NCBI RefSeq assembly: GCF_000276665.1
Contig: NW_004955466.1
Span: forward strand, 5,580,907-5,644,906
Origin: Chinchilla lanigera
Taxonomy: Eukaryota > Chordata > Mammalia > Rodentia > Chinchillidae
Length of the DNA stretch: 64,000 nt
Direction: 5' to 3'
The position numbers were made by a program, and so were the translations under genes. Under the pieces are notes generated by a model, which worked only from the letters and a program-made list of their open reading frames with translations, ran no database searches and was not told where the DNA came from. Positions 1 through 10,417 of the stretch are shown in pieces (within the stretch, counting starts at the first letter, position 1; each line of letters opens with the position of its first letter).

Positions 1-142
1 CTTTTTGAGACAGGGTCTCACTATGCAGTTCAGTCTGGCCTTGAGCTCACTTGTAGCCCAGGCTGGTCTCAAACTTGCAATAATCCTCCTGCCTCAGCCT
101 CCCAAGTGCTGGGATTACAGGCATGCGCCACCACGCTTGGCT
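1..142 (-). mobile_element. B1-type SINE
   Basis: GAGACAGGGTCTCACTATGC to GCCACCACGCTTGGC, with the duplicated core (CTTGAGCTCACTTGTAGCCCAGGCTGGTCTC quoted in part) that marks this genome's B1 family. Confidence 0.85.
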
Positions 143-549
143 ACTAATTTGTGTTTCTCAAGTGACCAGTGATGGTGAGCATTTTTCATGCATTGATTTG
201 CTGTTTGTACTTCTTCATCTGAGCAGTGTCTGTTCATTCCAGATGCCCATTTTTGGGTTCGGTCTTTAAATTTTGGGGGTCTGCCTTTTTTCAGTTCTTT
301 ATATATTCTAGATGTTAGTCCTTTGAGGAGTAGCTAGTAAAAGTTTTTTTCCCATTCTGTGGATTTTCTCTTCATTCTGTTGGTAGTTTCTTTTGCTGTG
401 CAAAAATTTTAATTTGATATAATTCCAGTTGTTAATTCTTTGTAATATTTCCTGTGTGATTGACGTTTTGTTCATAAAATCTTTGCTTGCACATATTCTA
501 CCTTCCAGCAGATTAAGTGATTTTTTTTGTTGTTGTTTTCTTTTTGTTT

Positions 550-757
550 TGGTACCAGGAATCAAACTCATGATCTCATGCTTGCCAGGCAGGCACTGTG
601 CTGCTGAGCTATATCCCCAGAAGTTTTTGTTTTTTTGAGACAGGGTCTCACTATGTAATTCTGGCTAGTCTTGAACTCACTGTGTAGTGCAAGCTGGCCT
701 CAAACTCTCAGCAATTTTCTTGCCTCAGCCTCCTGAGTGCTGGAATTATAGATGTGT
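550..757 (-). mobile_element. ID SINE followed by B1 SINE
   Basis: ID part 550-622 (GGTACCAGGAATC ... CTATATCCCCAG) then B1 633-757, both antisense and inside the L1. Confidence 0.8.
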
Positions 758-814
758 GTGTTTCTGTTTTAATATTTAGATCCATTTCAATTTTATTTTA
801 TTTTATTTATTTTT

Positions 815-887
815 GGTACCAGGAACCAAACTCAGGACCTGTGCTTGCCAGGCAGGTGCTGTGCCACTGAGCTATATCCCCAGCCCC
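815..887 (-). mobile_element. ID SINE
   Basis: GGTACCAGGAACCAAACTC to CTGAGCTATATCCCCAGCCCC; A/B-box-like tRNA-derived body in reverse. Confidence 0.82.
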
Positions 888-1039
888 ATTTCAATTTTAG
901 TTCAGTGCATGGTGAGAGATATGGGTCCAGGTTCAACTTTTGGCATGTAGAAAGCCAGTTTCCCCAGCACCATTTATTAAAGAGGCTATCTTTCTTCCAG
1001 TGAACGTGTTTGGATCCTTTGTCAAAGATAAGGTGGCTA

Positions 1040-1133
1040 GGACTGGGGATATAGCTCAGGGGCACAAGTGCCTCCCTGGCAAGTGCAAGGTCCTGAGTTC
1101 AATTCCTGGCACCAAAAAATAAATAAATAAATA

Positions 1134-1177
<44 letters not shown>

Positions 1178-1178
1178 A
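1040..1178 (+). mobile_element. ID SINE with A-rich tail and (GAAA)n
   Basis: ACTGGGGATATAGCTCAGGG ... CCTGGCACCA, then AATA repeats and about eleven AAAG units grown from the tail. Confidence 0.8.
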
Positions 1179-1534
1179 GCAGAATGTGATTGGGGTTGTT
1201 TCTGAATCTTCTATTCTGTTCCATTAAGGCTTGGTGTTTGTTTGTTTGTTTGTTTGTTTTTGCCAGTACTATGCTATTTTTATCATGTAGCTTTGTAGTA
1301 TAATTTCACATTAGGGATTGTGATACCCCCTGTCTTACCTTTGTTGCCCAGAATTGCTATTGCTATTCTAGATCTCTTCTGGATCTAGATGAATTTTAGG
1401 ATTGTTTTTTCTAGTTCTGTGAGGTATGCTATTGGTGCTTTGATTGGGATTGCATTGAATATGTATACCAATTTTGGAAGTATGGCCATTTTCACTATCT
1501 TGGTTCTGTCTATCCAAGTACAGGAGATATGAGG

Positions 1535-1725
1535 CCAGGTATGGCGATGCATGCCTGTAATTGGAGCCCCCTGTGGCAGAGATGTGTGTGTGTGTGCGTG
1601 TGTGTGTGCGTGTGCACATGATGTGTCAGGAGGGTTGCTGCAAGTTTGAGTTTGAGGCCAGCCTGGGTTACACAGTGAGTTCAAGAACTGGCTGAACTAC
1701 ATAGCAAGACCCTGTCTCAAGAACA
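1535..1725 (+). mobile_element. B1 SINE with internal TG repeat
   Basis: GGCCAGGTATGGCGATGCAT ... CAAGACCCTGTCTCA with a TG/CG microsatellite (1584-1616) splitting the middle. Confidence 0.7.
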
Positions 1726-2483
1726 AGCAAAAATCCAGGGGGCATCCTTCCTTTTTTTTTTTTTTTTTTTTTAGGTCTTCTCTAAAGTTCTTGTAGAATT
1801 CATCAGTGAATCCATCAGGACCTGGACTTTTTTTTTTTTTTTTTTTTAAAGAAAATAGTACAAAAAAAGAACAATAGCAAAATGCAAACAGGTAGTTTTT
1901 ATATTGTTTCTTCAATTTCATTGACTGATATTGGGTGATTTAGAATTTGTATATCTTCCTGATTCATCTTCAATAATTCATGTATTTAGGTATCTGTCCA
2001 TTTTTTCTGAATGTTCCATCTTGTTAAAGTACAGGTTCTCAAAGCAGGTATTGATGATCCTCTGGATTTCTGCAGGATCCATTATGATTTCATCCTTTTC
2101 ATTCCTAATTTCATGGATTTGGGTCTTTCTTTTTTTTTTTTTGGTTAAGGTTGGCCAAGGTTTTGTTAGTTTTATTTAATTGTTCAAAGAACCAATTCTT
2201 TGGTTCATCAGTTCTTTGTATTGTTTTCTTAGTCTCAGTTGCTCTAACCTCTGTAATTTCCTCCGTCATACATGCTCTGGGTTTACCTTGCTTTTCTTTT
2301 TTTTACAAGCTTGAGGTCCAACATTAGGTTATTTATTTGAGCTCACTCTGTTTTTCTGATGTGGGAATTCATTGCTTTAAGTTTCCCTCATGGACTGCTT
2401 TCACTGCATCTTAAATTTCAGGTATGTCATGTTGGCATTATTGTTTAATTGTAGAAACTGATTTCTTCTTTAATTTCATCTTT

Positions 2484-2662
2484 CTTTTTTTTTTTTTTTT
2501 TTTTTTATTTTAAGGATAAAAGGAGGGAAACATTAACAGACATACAACATTTTACAACATATCACAAGCACAATACAGACAATACAGAGTTACAAACAAA
2601 GTGGTAGGGAATTAACAATGGTGGTTGTATTACATATTGATATCTTCAAAGTGGCTTCTCAT
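2484..2662 (-). mobile_element. unrecognised poly(A) retroposon, antisense, inside L1
   Basis: A poly(T) run (2485-2506) followed by about 155 bases is flanked by a 15-bp direct repeat (TTTAATTTCATCTTT at 2469-2483 and 2663-2677), the mark of L1-mediated insertion. On the minus strand it ends AATAAA then poly(A). A related copy is at 15896-16135. It is not B1, ID, MIR or the L1 3' ends seen elsewhere in the window. It may be the 3' end of a lineage-specific L1, or a small RNA retrocopy. Confidence 0.7.
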
Positions 2663-3339
2663 TTTAATTTCATCTTTGACCCACTGGTTGTTCAGAAGTG
2701 TGTTATTTAATTTCCATGTGTTTATGTAGTTTTTGTGGTTTCTTTTGCCATTGATTTTCAGTTTCATTGCACTATGGTCTGGTAATATGCATGGTATAAT
2801 CTCAATTCCTCTGCATTTACTTAAGGATATTCTGTGAACTAGTATATGTTCTATTTTGGAGAATGTCCCATATGCAGCTGAAAAGAATGTGTATCCAGTT
2901 GTGTGGGGTGGGACATTGTAGATATGTACTAAGTCCATTTGTTCAAAGGTTTGATTCAGTTCTGAAATTTCTTTGTTGATTTTTTTTTTTGTCTAGTTGA
3001 TCAGTTTGTGGCAATGAGGTATTGAGGTCCTCCATTACAATTGTATTAGTGCTTATCTGACTTTTCAGTCTGTGACTTTTAGTCTGTGATAGTTTTGACT
3101 TAAATATGTTTCTTGTATGCACATATTGTTGGACCTTGTTTCTTGATCCATTCTGCCAGTTTGTTTCCTTTGATTGGTGAATAGAAACCATTAATGCTGA
3201 TGGTTATAACTGATATATATTGACTTACCATGTTATTTTCCTGTTGTTGGCTCCCTTAATCCCCTCCTCTGTTAATTATTTGCCTTTCCTGGTGGATTCA
3301 TTCTGTTGGGGTTCATAGAGTTGTGGTTCTCATTATGTC

Positions 3340-3443
3340 TTTTTTTTTTTTTTTTTTGGTTTTTCTCCTGTACCAGGAACCAAACTCACGACCTTGCGCT
3401 TGCCAGGCAGGCGCTTTTGCCGCTGAGATAAATCCCCAGCCCC
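3340..3443 (-). mobile_element. ID SINE with target duplication
   Basis: Flanked by CTCATTATGTCTTT on both sides (3330s and 3444-3457); young copy with long T-run. Confidence 0.85.
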
Positions 3444-3552
3444 CTCATTATGTCTTTCTAGAATGTGCTTTAGAACATTTTGGAGTGTTGGTATGGTGTT
3501 CATGAATTTCTTCAGGTATTCTTCATCATGGAAGTATTGTACTGCTTCATCA

Positions 3553-3668
3553 TTTTTTTTTTTTTTTTTTTGAGACAGGGTCTTGCTATGTAGCCCAAAG
3601 TAGCCTTGAACTCACAGTGATCCTCTTGCTGCAGCTGGGATTACAGATGTGCACCACCACACCTGGCT
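3553..3668 (-). mobile_element. B1 SINE
   Basis: T-run, GAGACAGGGTCTTGCTATGT, ends CACCACCACACCTGGC; lacks the duplicated core. Confidence 0.78.
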
Positions 3669-4215
3669 TCTCCATCAATTTTGAAAGATATTTTGTTGGG
3701 TTGGATGCTGGTTTCTTTTAGGGCTTGAAAAACTTCACTCCAAGCTCTTCTTGAGAGTTTATGTTGAGAAGCCTGCTTTGATTCTGATGGGCTTTCCATT
3801 ATAGATGATTTGTTTTTCTCTAACGGCTTTTAGTATTCTATTCTTTTGTTGTATTTCTGGAGTCTTGACTATTATTACATGCCTTGGTGTAGTTTTTTTT
3901 TTTTTTCTGATCATGACTATTTGGAGTTTTATATGCCTCACTTATATGTATCTCATTCTTTTTCTCTGCTTGGAGAGTTTTCTGTTATTCTGTGAATGGG
4001 CTTTTATGACCCTTGTGCTGTCTTCTTGATTCCAGTTAATCTCATAATAGTTGTCTTTGCATCATGTAGCAACTGTTGATTTTTTTTTTTTTTTTTTTTT
4101 GTGGTCACTTGCTATTTTCAAGAGGTTTTTCATTTTGAGGATCACCAACCACAAGCCTGTCTTCTAGATCTGATATTCTATCTTCACATTGATTGCCTCT
4201 GATTTTCAATATTTC

Positions 4216-4216
<1 letters not shown>

Positions 4217-4253
<37 letters not shown>

Positions 4254-4347
4254 GTTGTTGTTTTTTTTTTTCCGGTACCAGGAATTGAACTCACAACCTC
4301 GTGCTTGCCAGGCAGGTGCTGTGCCGCTGAGCCAAATCCCCAGCCCC
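4217..4347 (-). mobile_element. ID SINE with (GT)n in tail
   Basis: Flanks CTGATTTTCAATATTTCTT occur on both sides. The GT repeat 4217-4250 sits between the flank and the T-rich tail. Confidence 0.85.
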
Positions 4348-5399
4348 CTGATTTTCAATATTTCTTACAGGCACAGCAGGTTTTCTGTAGGGAACTAGCA
4401 GGCGGTTGCAGTGACATGAGGGTTGAAGCGAAGTAGAGGAATGCCTTGAGTGCTAAGAGAGTGTGGCTGATTAACTGTGTTTGGCAGAAGGTGCAGTGTG
4501 GATCAGAGCTGGGTTTTAAGAAGGTTAATCTAGCCATTACTCTATCCATAGCTTGGTGGTAGAGCACTTGCCTTGGGTGTGAGGTTCTGGGGTTCATACC
4601 TGCCATCTCAAAAGAAAAAGAAGTTAATCTGGTAGCTCTGTGGACCTGGAGAAGGAGCTGTTTGGAGAGGAGGAGCAGTCAGGAGCCTATTACAGATGCA
4701 TAGATAAGGAGTAATGAGACCTTGCTTCAAGATGGTAGCAAAAGGCAGACATGAGGGAAAAGCAGTGTGGACGTAAAGACCATGTGCCTTGGTGATTAGT
4801 GGTGACTGGGAAAAGGGAAGAAGTGAAAGATCACTGGAATAGGCTTAGCACAAAGTGGAAATGAAGAGTAGTCTGAGGAGGGAAACGATGAGCTATATTC
4901 TGGACATTGTATTGATTATATATTACTGCCTAGCAGATTATCATGGAATTGAACAGCTCAAGACAGCAAACACATACTACCTCTCAGTTACTGAGAGTCA
5001 GGAGCCTCAGAGCAGCTAAACTGTACATCCTCACATATGGTTAAGGTAAAATGTCAGCCATGCAGTTATCTGAGGCTTGACTGGGGCTGGAAGATTTGCT
5101 TCTAAAATATCTCATTTGCATAACTGTTACCTGGAGGCTGTAGTTTATTGGAGGCCATTAGCAGGAGACCTCCCTGGGCTGCTTGAGGATCCTTGCATAA
5201 CTTGCTCTCCGTCAGCAGATCAGAAAGATATGAAGAGGCTGCAGTGCCTTTTATGACCAAGTCTTGGACATCACACATCATCTTTTTGCCACAATTTATT
5301 CATTTGAAATGGGTTACTAAATCTAGCTATTACTCTAAGGACATGTTAGACTTCTCATTTGGAAGAGAGCAGTGTTAAAGATTTGTGGACATTTGCTTT

Positions 5400-5546
5400 T
5401 GTTTTTTTGAGACAGACTCTAGCTATGCAGTTCAGGCTGGTCTTGAGCTCTCTTTCTAGCCCAGGCTGATCTTGAACCCACAGTGATCCTCTTGCCTCAG
5501 CCTCCCAAGTGCTGGGATTACAGGTATGTGCCACCACACCCGACTT
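5400..5546 (-). mobile_element. B1 SINE
   Basis: GAGACAGACTCTAGCTATGC to CCACCACACCCGAC, with duplicated core. Confidence 0.82.
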
Positions 5547-5803
5547 CATGTGGACATGTTTTAAAGCCATCATAGAGTGTGTTTTGAGGACAAATGGAGT
5601 GAGCATTTAATGCAAATATCCATAGGAATTAGAGCTCTAGAAAGCCACATTACCTCCTTGTGAAAGTAGGTAACAGCTGAAAATATTGAGGATGGAGAAT
5701 TCTCAAGGCAGTTGCCTTTATTTAATTATCTCTCAACCAGTCTCAAAAATGGTCACTATGCCTTTTAGTTATTTAAACATTTTCCTCAAAGTTTCCACTT
5801 TTA

Positions 5804-5948
5804 GCCGGCCATAGTGGTGTATGCTTGCAATCCCAGAACTAGGGAGGCTGAGGCAGGAAGAGTGCTGAGAGGTCAAGGCCAGTCTGGGCCACATAATAAG
5901 TTCAAGACCAGCCTGAACTACCAAGTGAGATCTTGTCTTAAAAAAAAG
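5804..5948 (+). mobile_element. B1 SINE
   Basis: GCCGGCCATAGTGGTGTATG to GATCTTGTCTTAAAAAAAA. Confidence 0.8.
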
Positions 5949-6659
5949 TTTACAGTTTTAGTCTGTATTTTTTTTTTTTCTCCAAAGCTTCTCATTGTGG
6001 AAACATCCAGATTTACAAGAAAGTTGATGTATAATGAATGTCCATATGCCCATTATCTAGACGCAGTAATTGTAACATTTTTGTCTTATTAGGTTCATCT
6101 GTTGGTCTTTTTCCAAGCCTTTTATCAGGCAGTGTTCCTTTGTATAGAAGTTTTCTCTGGACCTTGGAATAAAATATAGATCTTCTCAAAAAGGTAGGGC
6201 ACAGGCTTAACTCTTAACTATTACACCTTAATTACCAAGTTTCAGAGGGAGGAACTTATATAATCATTTGCAATGCTGCCAAAGAAATTCTAAATTTTTC
6301 TTTTTTGTGGGGAAGGCTCATAGTCTAAAGGGTGAAAACATAGGTAGTTTGTTATGTATTGTCAGAAACACCTAGAGATTGAACCATTTATCATACCTAC
6401 CGCAGCTGTTTGGAGTCTCTGCAGCCGTGCAAAAGTGTGTGTTGTCAAGTAGTGAATTTGCTACACGAGAAATGGTACAAATGGGGTTGAGCATCTTTTT
6501 GTAAGAGCTGTTTACCTTTTAAAATTCTGTCTGAGTCTTCTGCTTGTTTTTCTAATGGAGTTTCGGTCTCTGTCTCACTCTAAGCATTCTACCCATATAG
6601 TAGGGAAATTAGCCCCTTGTTCCTAATATAATTTGAAAACGACTTTTTCTATTGTTAGC

Positions 6660-7060
6660 TGGTTGGGCCAGGCTGGTCTGGAGCTGCTGAGCCGGTGGCA
6701 GGCGTCCTCCAAATTACCAGCAGGCAGCTGGCATCAGTAACCTGTGGCACGCATGTGCGGTGGAGTTCAGGTGCCCCGGCTACAGGCGGCTTTCAAAGCA
6801 ATCTTAACAAGTGACTCTGTGGTGTGGACCCTTTGGGCGACAGTCTACACCGGTGACCGTAGATGAATTACTGCTACCTGAGGCTGCAGGGTTGCAGAAG
6901 GCCCGCATGCTAGATTCTCACCCATGCTGCCAGCTTCCACAGGGGCCAGAAGTTACAGCAGAGCCTCCTCCCCCTGCAGTGCCCCTCCAGAACTCTGCAC
7001 TGAGAAAGCTCACCAGGGACCTCGCTTCCAGTACGTGGCCATGAACTGCTGTGTTTATCA
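6660..7060 (+). promoter_or_regulatory. repeat-poor GC-rich block, possible 5' exon or promoter
   Basis: It stands out from AT-rich, repeat-filled surroundings, contains CpGs (ACCGGTGACCG near 6848, GGGCGACAG), and ends near a donor-like CCA|GTACGT at 7030-7036. ESR2 is known to have alternative noncoding first exons in other mammals. I do not recognise the sequence itself. Confidence 0.25.
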
Positions 7061-7613
7061 CAGAACCTATACCGAAGGGCACATTCAAAGTTGAGAGGCA
7101 GTAGTTTGGCAAATGACACTGGTCCCTTGACCTGTCTACTCCGGTGCTGATTCTCTTTGTTTATTATTGGAGATCCACATGTATTTGAATATCTGTTAAT
7201 ACTAGCCCTGTTCACTGATCTCCTTGAAGGTTTATCTGGCTATTCTAGATCATTCTCACTTTCAGATAAGCTTGTCTAGTTCTAGAAAAACATACTGGTT
7301 GGCATGTGATATGTTTCTGCATGTTCTAATCTTAAAGGGTATTTAATCAGAAATTCTCACATTCAAACTCTTGCAGTTAACAACAACAAAGTAATAAAGA
7401 ACTGAATGAAGTAGAAAATGAGAGTTCCAGGCCTTACATTCCCACCCCTCTGTGATTAATATTTTCATATATATCTCTCTTTTATATATCTTTATGAATA
7501 CATTTGCAATACCATACCAGTGTGTGCATTTTAGAAGCAAAAATATTTGAACGCTTTTTTCATAATTGCTCCTGTAGCTCTGACTTAACAATGTCTTTTA
7601 TTTTTCCTTATAG

Positions 7614-8069
7614 CCACCACTCCAGCCTGTGAGTTTTTGAGAACATTGTAATGTCTCTTTGTGCCCCTTCTTGCAAGGAGTTCTCTCAGCTGTTACCTGT
7701 TCAAGACATGGATATCAAAAACTCACCGCCCAGCCTTAACTCTCCTGCCTCCTACAACTGCAGTCCGTCCGTTCTCCCCCTGGAGCATGGCCCTATATAT
7801 ATCCCTTCCTCCTATGTGGACAGTCGCCATGAATACTCAGCCATGACGTTCTATAGCCCTGCTGTAATGAATTACAGCATCCCCAGCAGTGTCAGTAACT
7901 CGGAAGGTGGGCCTGGTCGACAGGCCACAAGCCCGAATGTGCTATGGCCAGCTCCGGGGCACCTTTCTCCTTTGGCAATCCACTGCCAGTCGTCGCTTCT
8001 GTACGCAGAGCCTCAGAAGAGTCCTTGGTGTGAAGCAAGATCACTAGAGCACACCTTACCTGTAAACAG
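7614..8069 (+). CDS. ESR2: ESR2 first coding exon: A/B (AF-1) domain
   Basis: The acceptor AG is at 7612-7613 and the donor GTAAAT follows 8069. Coding from 7651 gives 139 residues plus two bases of an Arg codon. The residues [19 protein letters not shown] precede a second ATG at 7708 ([13 protein letters not shown]), which corresponds to the start of the 530-residue human and rat protein; the 19-residue extension matches the longer 549-residue rodent form. The frame is closed by TGA at 7630-7632 inside the exon, so 7651 is the first usable ATG. Context at 7651 (G at -3, T at +4) is weaker than at 7708 (G at -3, G at +4), so both starts may be used. The domain encodes ligand-independent activation function 1. 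Conserved Ser-Pro sites (TSPNVLW, GHLSPL, QKSPW) are visible; SP sites in this domain are known kinase targets in the family. Confidence 0.96.
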
Positions 8070-8225
8070 GTAAATCCAGTCTTCATTCTGAACTATAGCT
8101 CACGGCCATTGTTCAACTCGCTTTGATTTAGTGAGAAGATGTGTGTTATACAAGGTGTATATTAATCAGCCAGATTGCTTTGAGCACCTAGGACATATGC
8201 CATTCTCATTAAAATGTTATGCTTG

Positions 8226-8398
8226 GGCCGGGCGTGGTGGCTCGTGCCTGTAATCCCAGCACTCAGGAGGCTGAGGCAGGAGGATCGTTGCGAGTTTAAG
8301 ACCAGCCTGGGCTACAAAGTGAGCTCAAGGCCAGCCTGAACTGTACAGCGAGGCCTTGTCTCAAAAAGACCAAAAATAAATAAATAAATAAAAAATAA
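8226..8398 (+). mobile_element. B1 SINE
   Basis: GGGCCGGGCGTGGTGGCTCG through CCTTGTCTCAAAAAGACC and an AAAT-rich tail; repeated AAAATGTTATGCTT flanks mark the target duplication. Confidence 0.88.
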
Positions 8399-8550
8399 AA
8401 TGTTATGCTTATATTTGGGTGTTGTAGGAAGAATTCACTATCATGACTACTGTCTTTACACAATAAATATTGAACTTGAATCAGTTGGATATTGCTGAAG
8501 GTACTATATTTGGGTTTGAAAAATAAACTTTTTTCAGGTTAGAGTCTTAA

Positions 8551-8703
8551 GCCAGGTGTGTGTCTCAGGCCTATAATCCCATCACTAGGGAGGGTGAGGC
8601 AGGAGGATCACCGTGAGTTCGAGGCCAGCCTGCATTACAGAGTGAGACCCTGTCTCAAAAAAACAAAACAAAACCTGCCAAAAACAAAAAACAAAAAAAA
8701 ACC
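8551..8703 (+). mobile_element. B1 SINE
   Basis: AGCCAGGTGTGTGTCTCAGG to CCCTGTCTC and a CAAAA tail; GGTTAGAGTCTTA is duplicated at both flanks. Confidence 0.82.
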
Positions 8704-9133
8704 CCAATCGGGTTAGAGTCTTACTAAAGTGAAATCATAATTTAGTGTCCATGACAAGTTGTTTCCAGGATAAAAACAATTGTGACAGTATTAAAATTTA
8801 AATGAAAAACCAGCCATATGAAACCTAAAATGGCAATTGGTATAAACTTTCAAAATAATGAACTGAAATAGCTTTTTGTAAAGATTGGTGGGAAGCTATT
8901 TAAATGTAGGCATCCATTGAAATTTCCTGAAATTCAAAAGAATATTTGAATACTTTGAATGCAAGGTAATATGATAGATTATTTCAGTCTAACTGTTATA
9001 ATCTTAATATCTATGTGTATAGATGGGGTGAAGGGCACATAAACTACTGAGATAACCAGTGGAGTAAATTAGAGCATATTAGATATTAAAATTCCTTACT
9101 TGCAGATGTTTTCATAAAACTTTGAGAAGTGAG

Positions 9134-9205
9134 GGGCTCAGTAATAGAACCAGTGGTTGGCATTCATGAGACCCTGAGTTCAATCCCCAGCATACAAAAA
9201 ACAAA
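9134..9205 (+). mobile_element. degenerate ID-like SINE
   Basis: GGGGCTCAGTAATAGAACC ... GAGTTCAATCCCCAGCATAC. Confidence 0.5.
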
Positions 9206-9261
9206 ACAAAACTTTGAGAAAATAAACAGTAGTTTAATTTGTCTTTTCATGTTTGGTTTCT

Positions 9262-9400
9262 TGAGACAGAGTCTTGCTTTGTAGCTCGGGCTGGCCTTGA
9301 ACTAACTATGTAAGCTAGGGTGGCCTAAAACTTACTGCAGTCCTCTTGCCTCAGACTCCCATGTGCTGGGATTGCAAGCGTACGCCACCACACCCGGTTC
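9262..9400 (-). mobile_element. B1 SINE
   Basis: TTGAGACAGAGTCTTGCTTT to CCACCACACCCGG, core duplicated. Confidence 0.8.
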
Positions 9401-9464
9401 ATTTTTCTTTTTTAAAACTTTACTTACTTATGAATATGAATATTGTAGATAATGCTTAAAGTAA

Positions 9465-9800
9465 TGTTGGGCTTCGGGTAGAGCAACTGCCTAGAACATA
9501 CAAGGAAGGCCCTGGTTTTGATCCCTAGCAGCACAAAATAAATGAATAAATAAATGAACAAATGAATAAATAAGTAAGTATGTAAGTAAAAATTTTTAAA
9601 ATGGGTAAAAGTAGTGTTTTTCAGCCAGGCGTAGGGGCTCACACCTGTAATCCCAGCACTCTGAGAGACGGAGGCAGGAAGATTATCAGTTCAAGCCCAG
9701 CACGACTTTAGCAAGACCCTGTGTCAAAAATAAAATAAAAAAAGCACTGGGCATGTATCTCAGAACGCAGGTCCTGAGTTCAGTCCCTGGTGCTGCAAAA
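9465..9800 (+). mobile_element. cluster of old ID and B1 SINEs
   Basis: Degenerate ID 9465-9540, B1 9622-9735 (AGCCAGGCGTAGGGGCTCAC) and ID-like 9748-9800, all sense. Confidence 0.6.
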
Positions 9801-10244
9801 AATAAAAACGTCTGAGCAAATTAAGCCGTAAGAAAATTGCCTTCATCTATAATTCAGTAATACCTCTATCATTCCCTGTCCATAGGAAATATCCCCTAGC
9901 AAAATTGGGGATCCCCCAGGTGTATTTTGGGGCCCCCTGCTGCTCTGGGCTTAGCTCTCCACTCCTCCCTGGAGCCCCTGTCCTCTTCCTTCAGCGCCCT
10001 GTGGGAATTCCCCAGTGCAGCAGATGAGCACAAGTGCGCCTAACCTCCTTGAGACATCAGTCATTCCCTTCAGACTGGTTCCCTGTAGATCTGATATCGG
10101 TCACAATGGCTTTGCTCTGTCATATTTCTTAAAATGCATTTGTTAGAGCACCGAAGGGCAAAAAGATTAAGTTAGACAATGTGTGGGTCATTTGTTGCCT
10201 TTCCCGTCTGTGTTTTCACACTGGGTATTTTCTTTGCCTCCCAG

Positions 10245-10417
10245 GGAGGTGCTGAAGAGGAAGATGAGCACAGGCAGTTGCGCCAGCCCCGTTACCAGCC
10301 CCACGTCGAAGCGGGACGCTCACTTCTGCGCAGTCTGCAGCGATTACGCGTCTGGCTATCACTATGGAGTCTGGTCGTGTGAAGGGTGTAAGGCCTTTTT
10401 TAAAAGAAGCATTCAAG
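10245..10417 (+). CDS. ESR2: ESR2 exon: first zinc finger of the DNA-binding domain
   Basis: 173 bp, acceptor CCCAG, donor GTAAAA. It completes the split Arg codon, then encodes a short linker and the first C4 zinc finger. Cysteines are seen in [10 protein letters not shown] and [11 protein letters not shown]. The P-box CEGCKA is the estrogen-receptor type that reads the AGGTCA half-site. First finger cysteines start at residue 168 of the 553-residue form (149 in human numbering). The linker reads [15 protein letters not shown], differing from the rat protein at several positions, while the finger appears unchanged. Confidence 0.98.

Larger units (their letters stand above)
143..4375 (-). mobile_element. 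L1 LINE, antisense, nearly full length but broken
   Basis: Read on the minus strand the order is 5' region / ORF1-like (about 4375-3450), ORF2 endonuclease, reverse transcriptase, and 3' part near 143. The minus-strand reading at 2630-2938 is clearly the end of the L1 endonuclease (YTFFSAAYGTFSKIEHIL, then IIPCILPDHSAMKL) with the catalytic SDH written PDH. 2943-3191 carries the piece before it. The frame is broken by stops, a deletion around 1740-1780, and insertions of ID SINEs (550-620, 815-887, 1040-1135, 3357-3443, 4215-4347), B1 SINEs (633-757, 1535-1725, 3560-3668) and a retroposon (2484-2662). Inactive. Confidence 0.88.
1..7613 (+). other. ESR2 upstream noncoding stretch / 5' intron
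   Basis: No coding exon is visible. 143-4375 is an antisense L1 with several SINE insertions. 4376-5400 is mostly plain sequence with one degenerate ID-like piece near 4545-4612 and an old interspersed-repeat-like stretch at about 4905-5330. 5400-5945 holds two B1-type SINEs. 6660-7060 is a repeat-poor, locally GC-rich block. The stretch ends in a pyrimidine-rich acceptor at 7600-7613, so it is at least partly an intron between an upstream 5'UTR exon and the first coding exon. Confidence 0.7.
8070..10244 (+). other. ESR2 intron (2175 bp)
   Basis: Bounded by GTAAAT and a CTCCCAG acceptor. It holds two sense B1-type SINEs (8226-8395, 8551-8700), an antisense copy (9262-9400), and several degenerate ID/B1 copies between 9134 and 9800. 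The last 400 bases before the acceptor (about 9840-10240) are repeat-free and moderately GC-rich; I see no exon there. Confidence 0.9.

Noticed and set aside
2630..3191. L1 endonuclease-like frames as a possible gene
   Set aside because: The endonuclease match is real, but frames are broken by stops, SINEs and a deletion; it is a dead L1.
4905..5330. possible LTR remnant
   Set aside because: It feels like an old interspersed repeat (TATATTACTGCCTAGCAGAT, TGAGGCTTGACTGGGGCTGG), but I could not place it in a family or find its ends.
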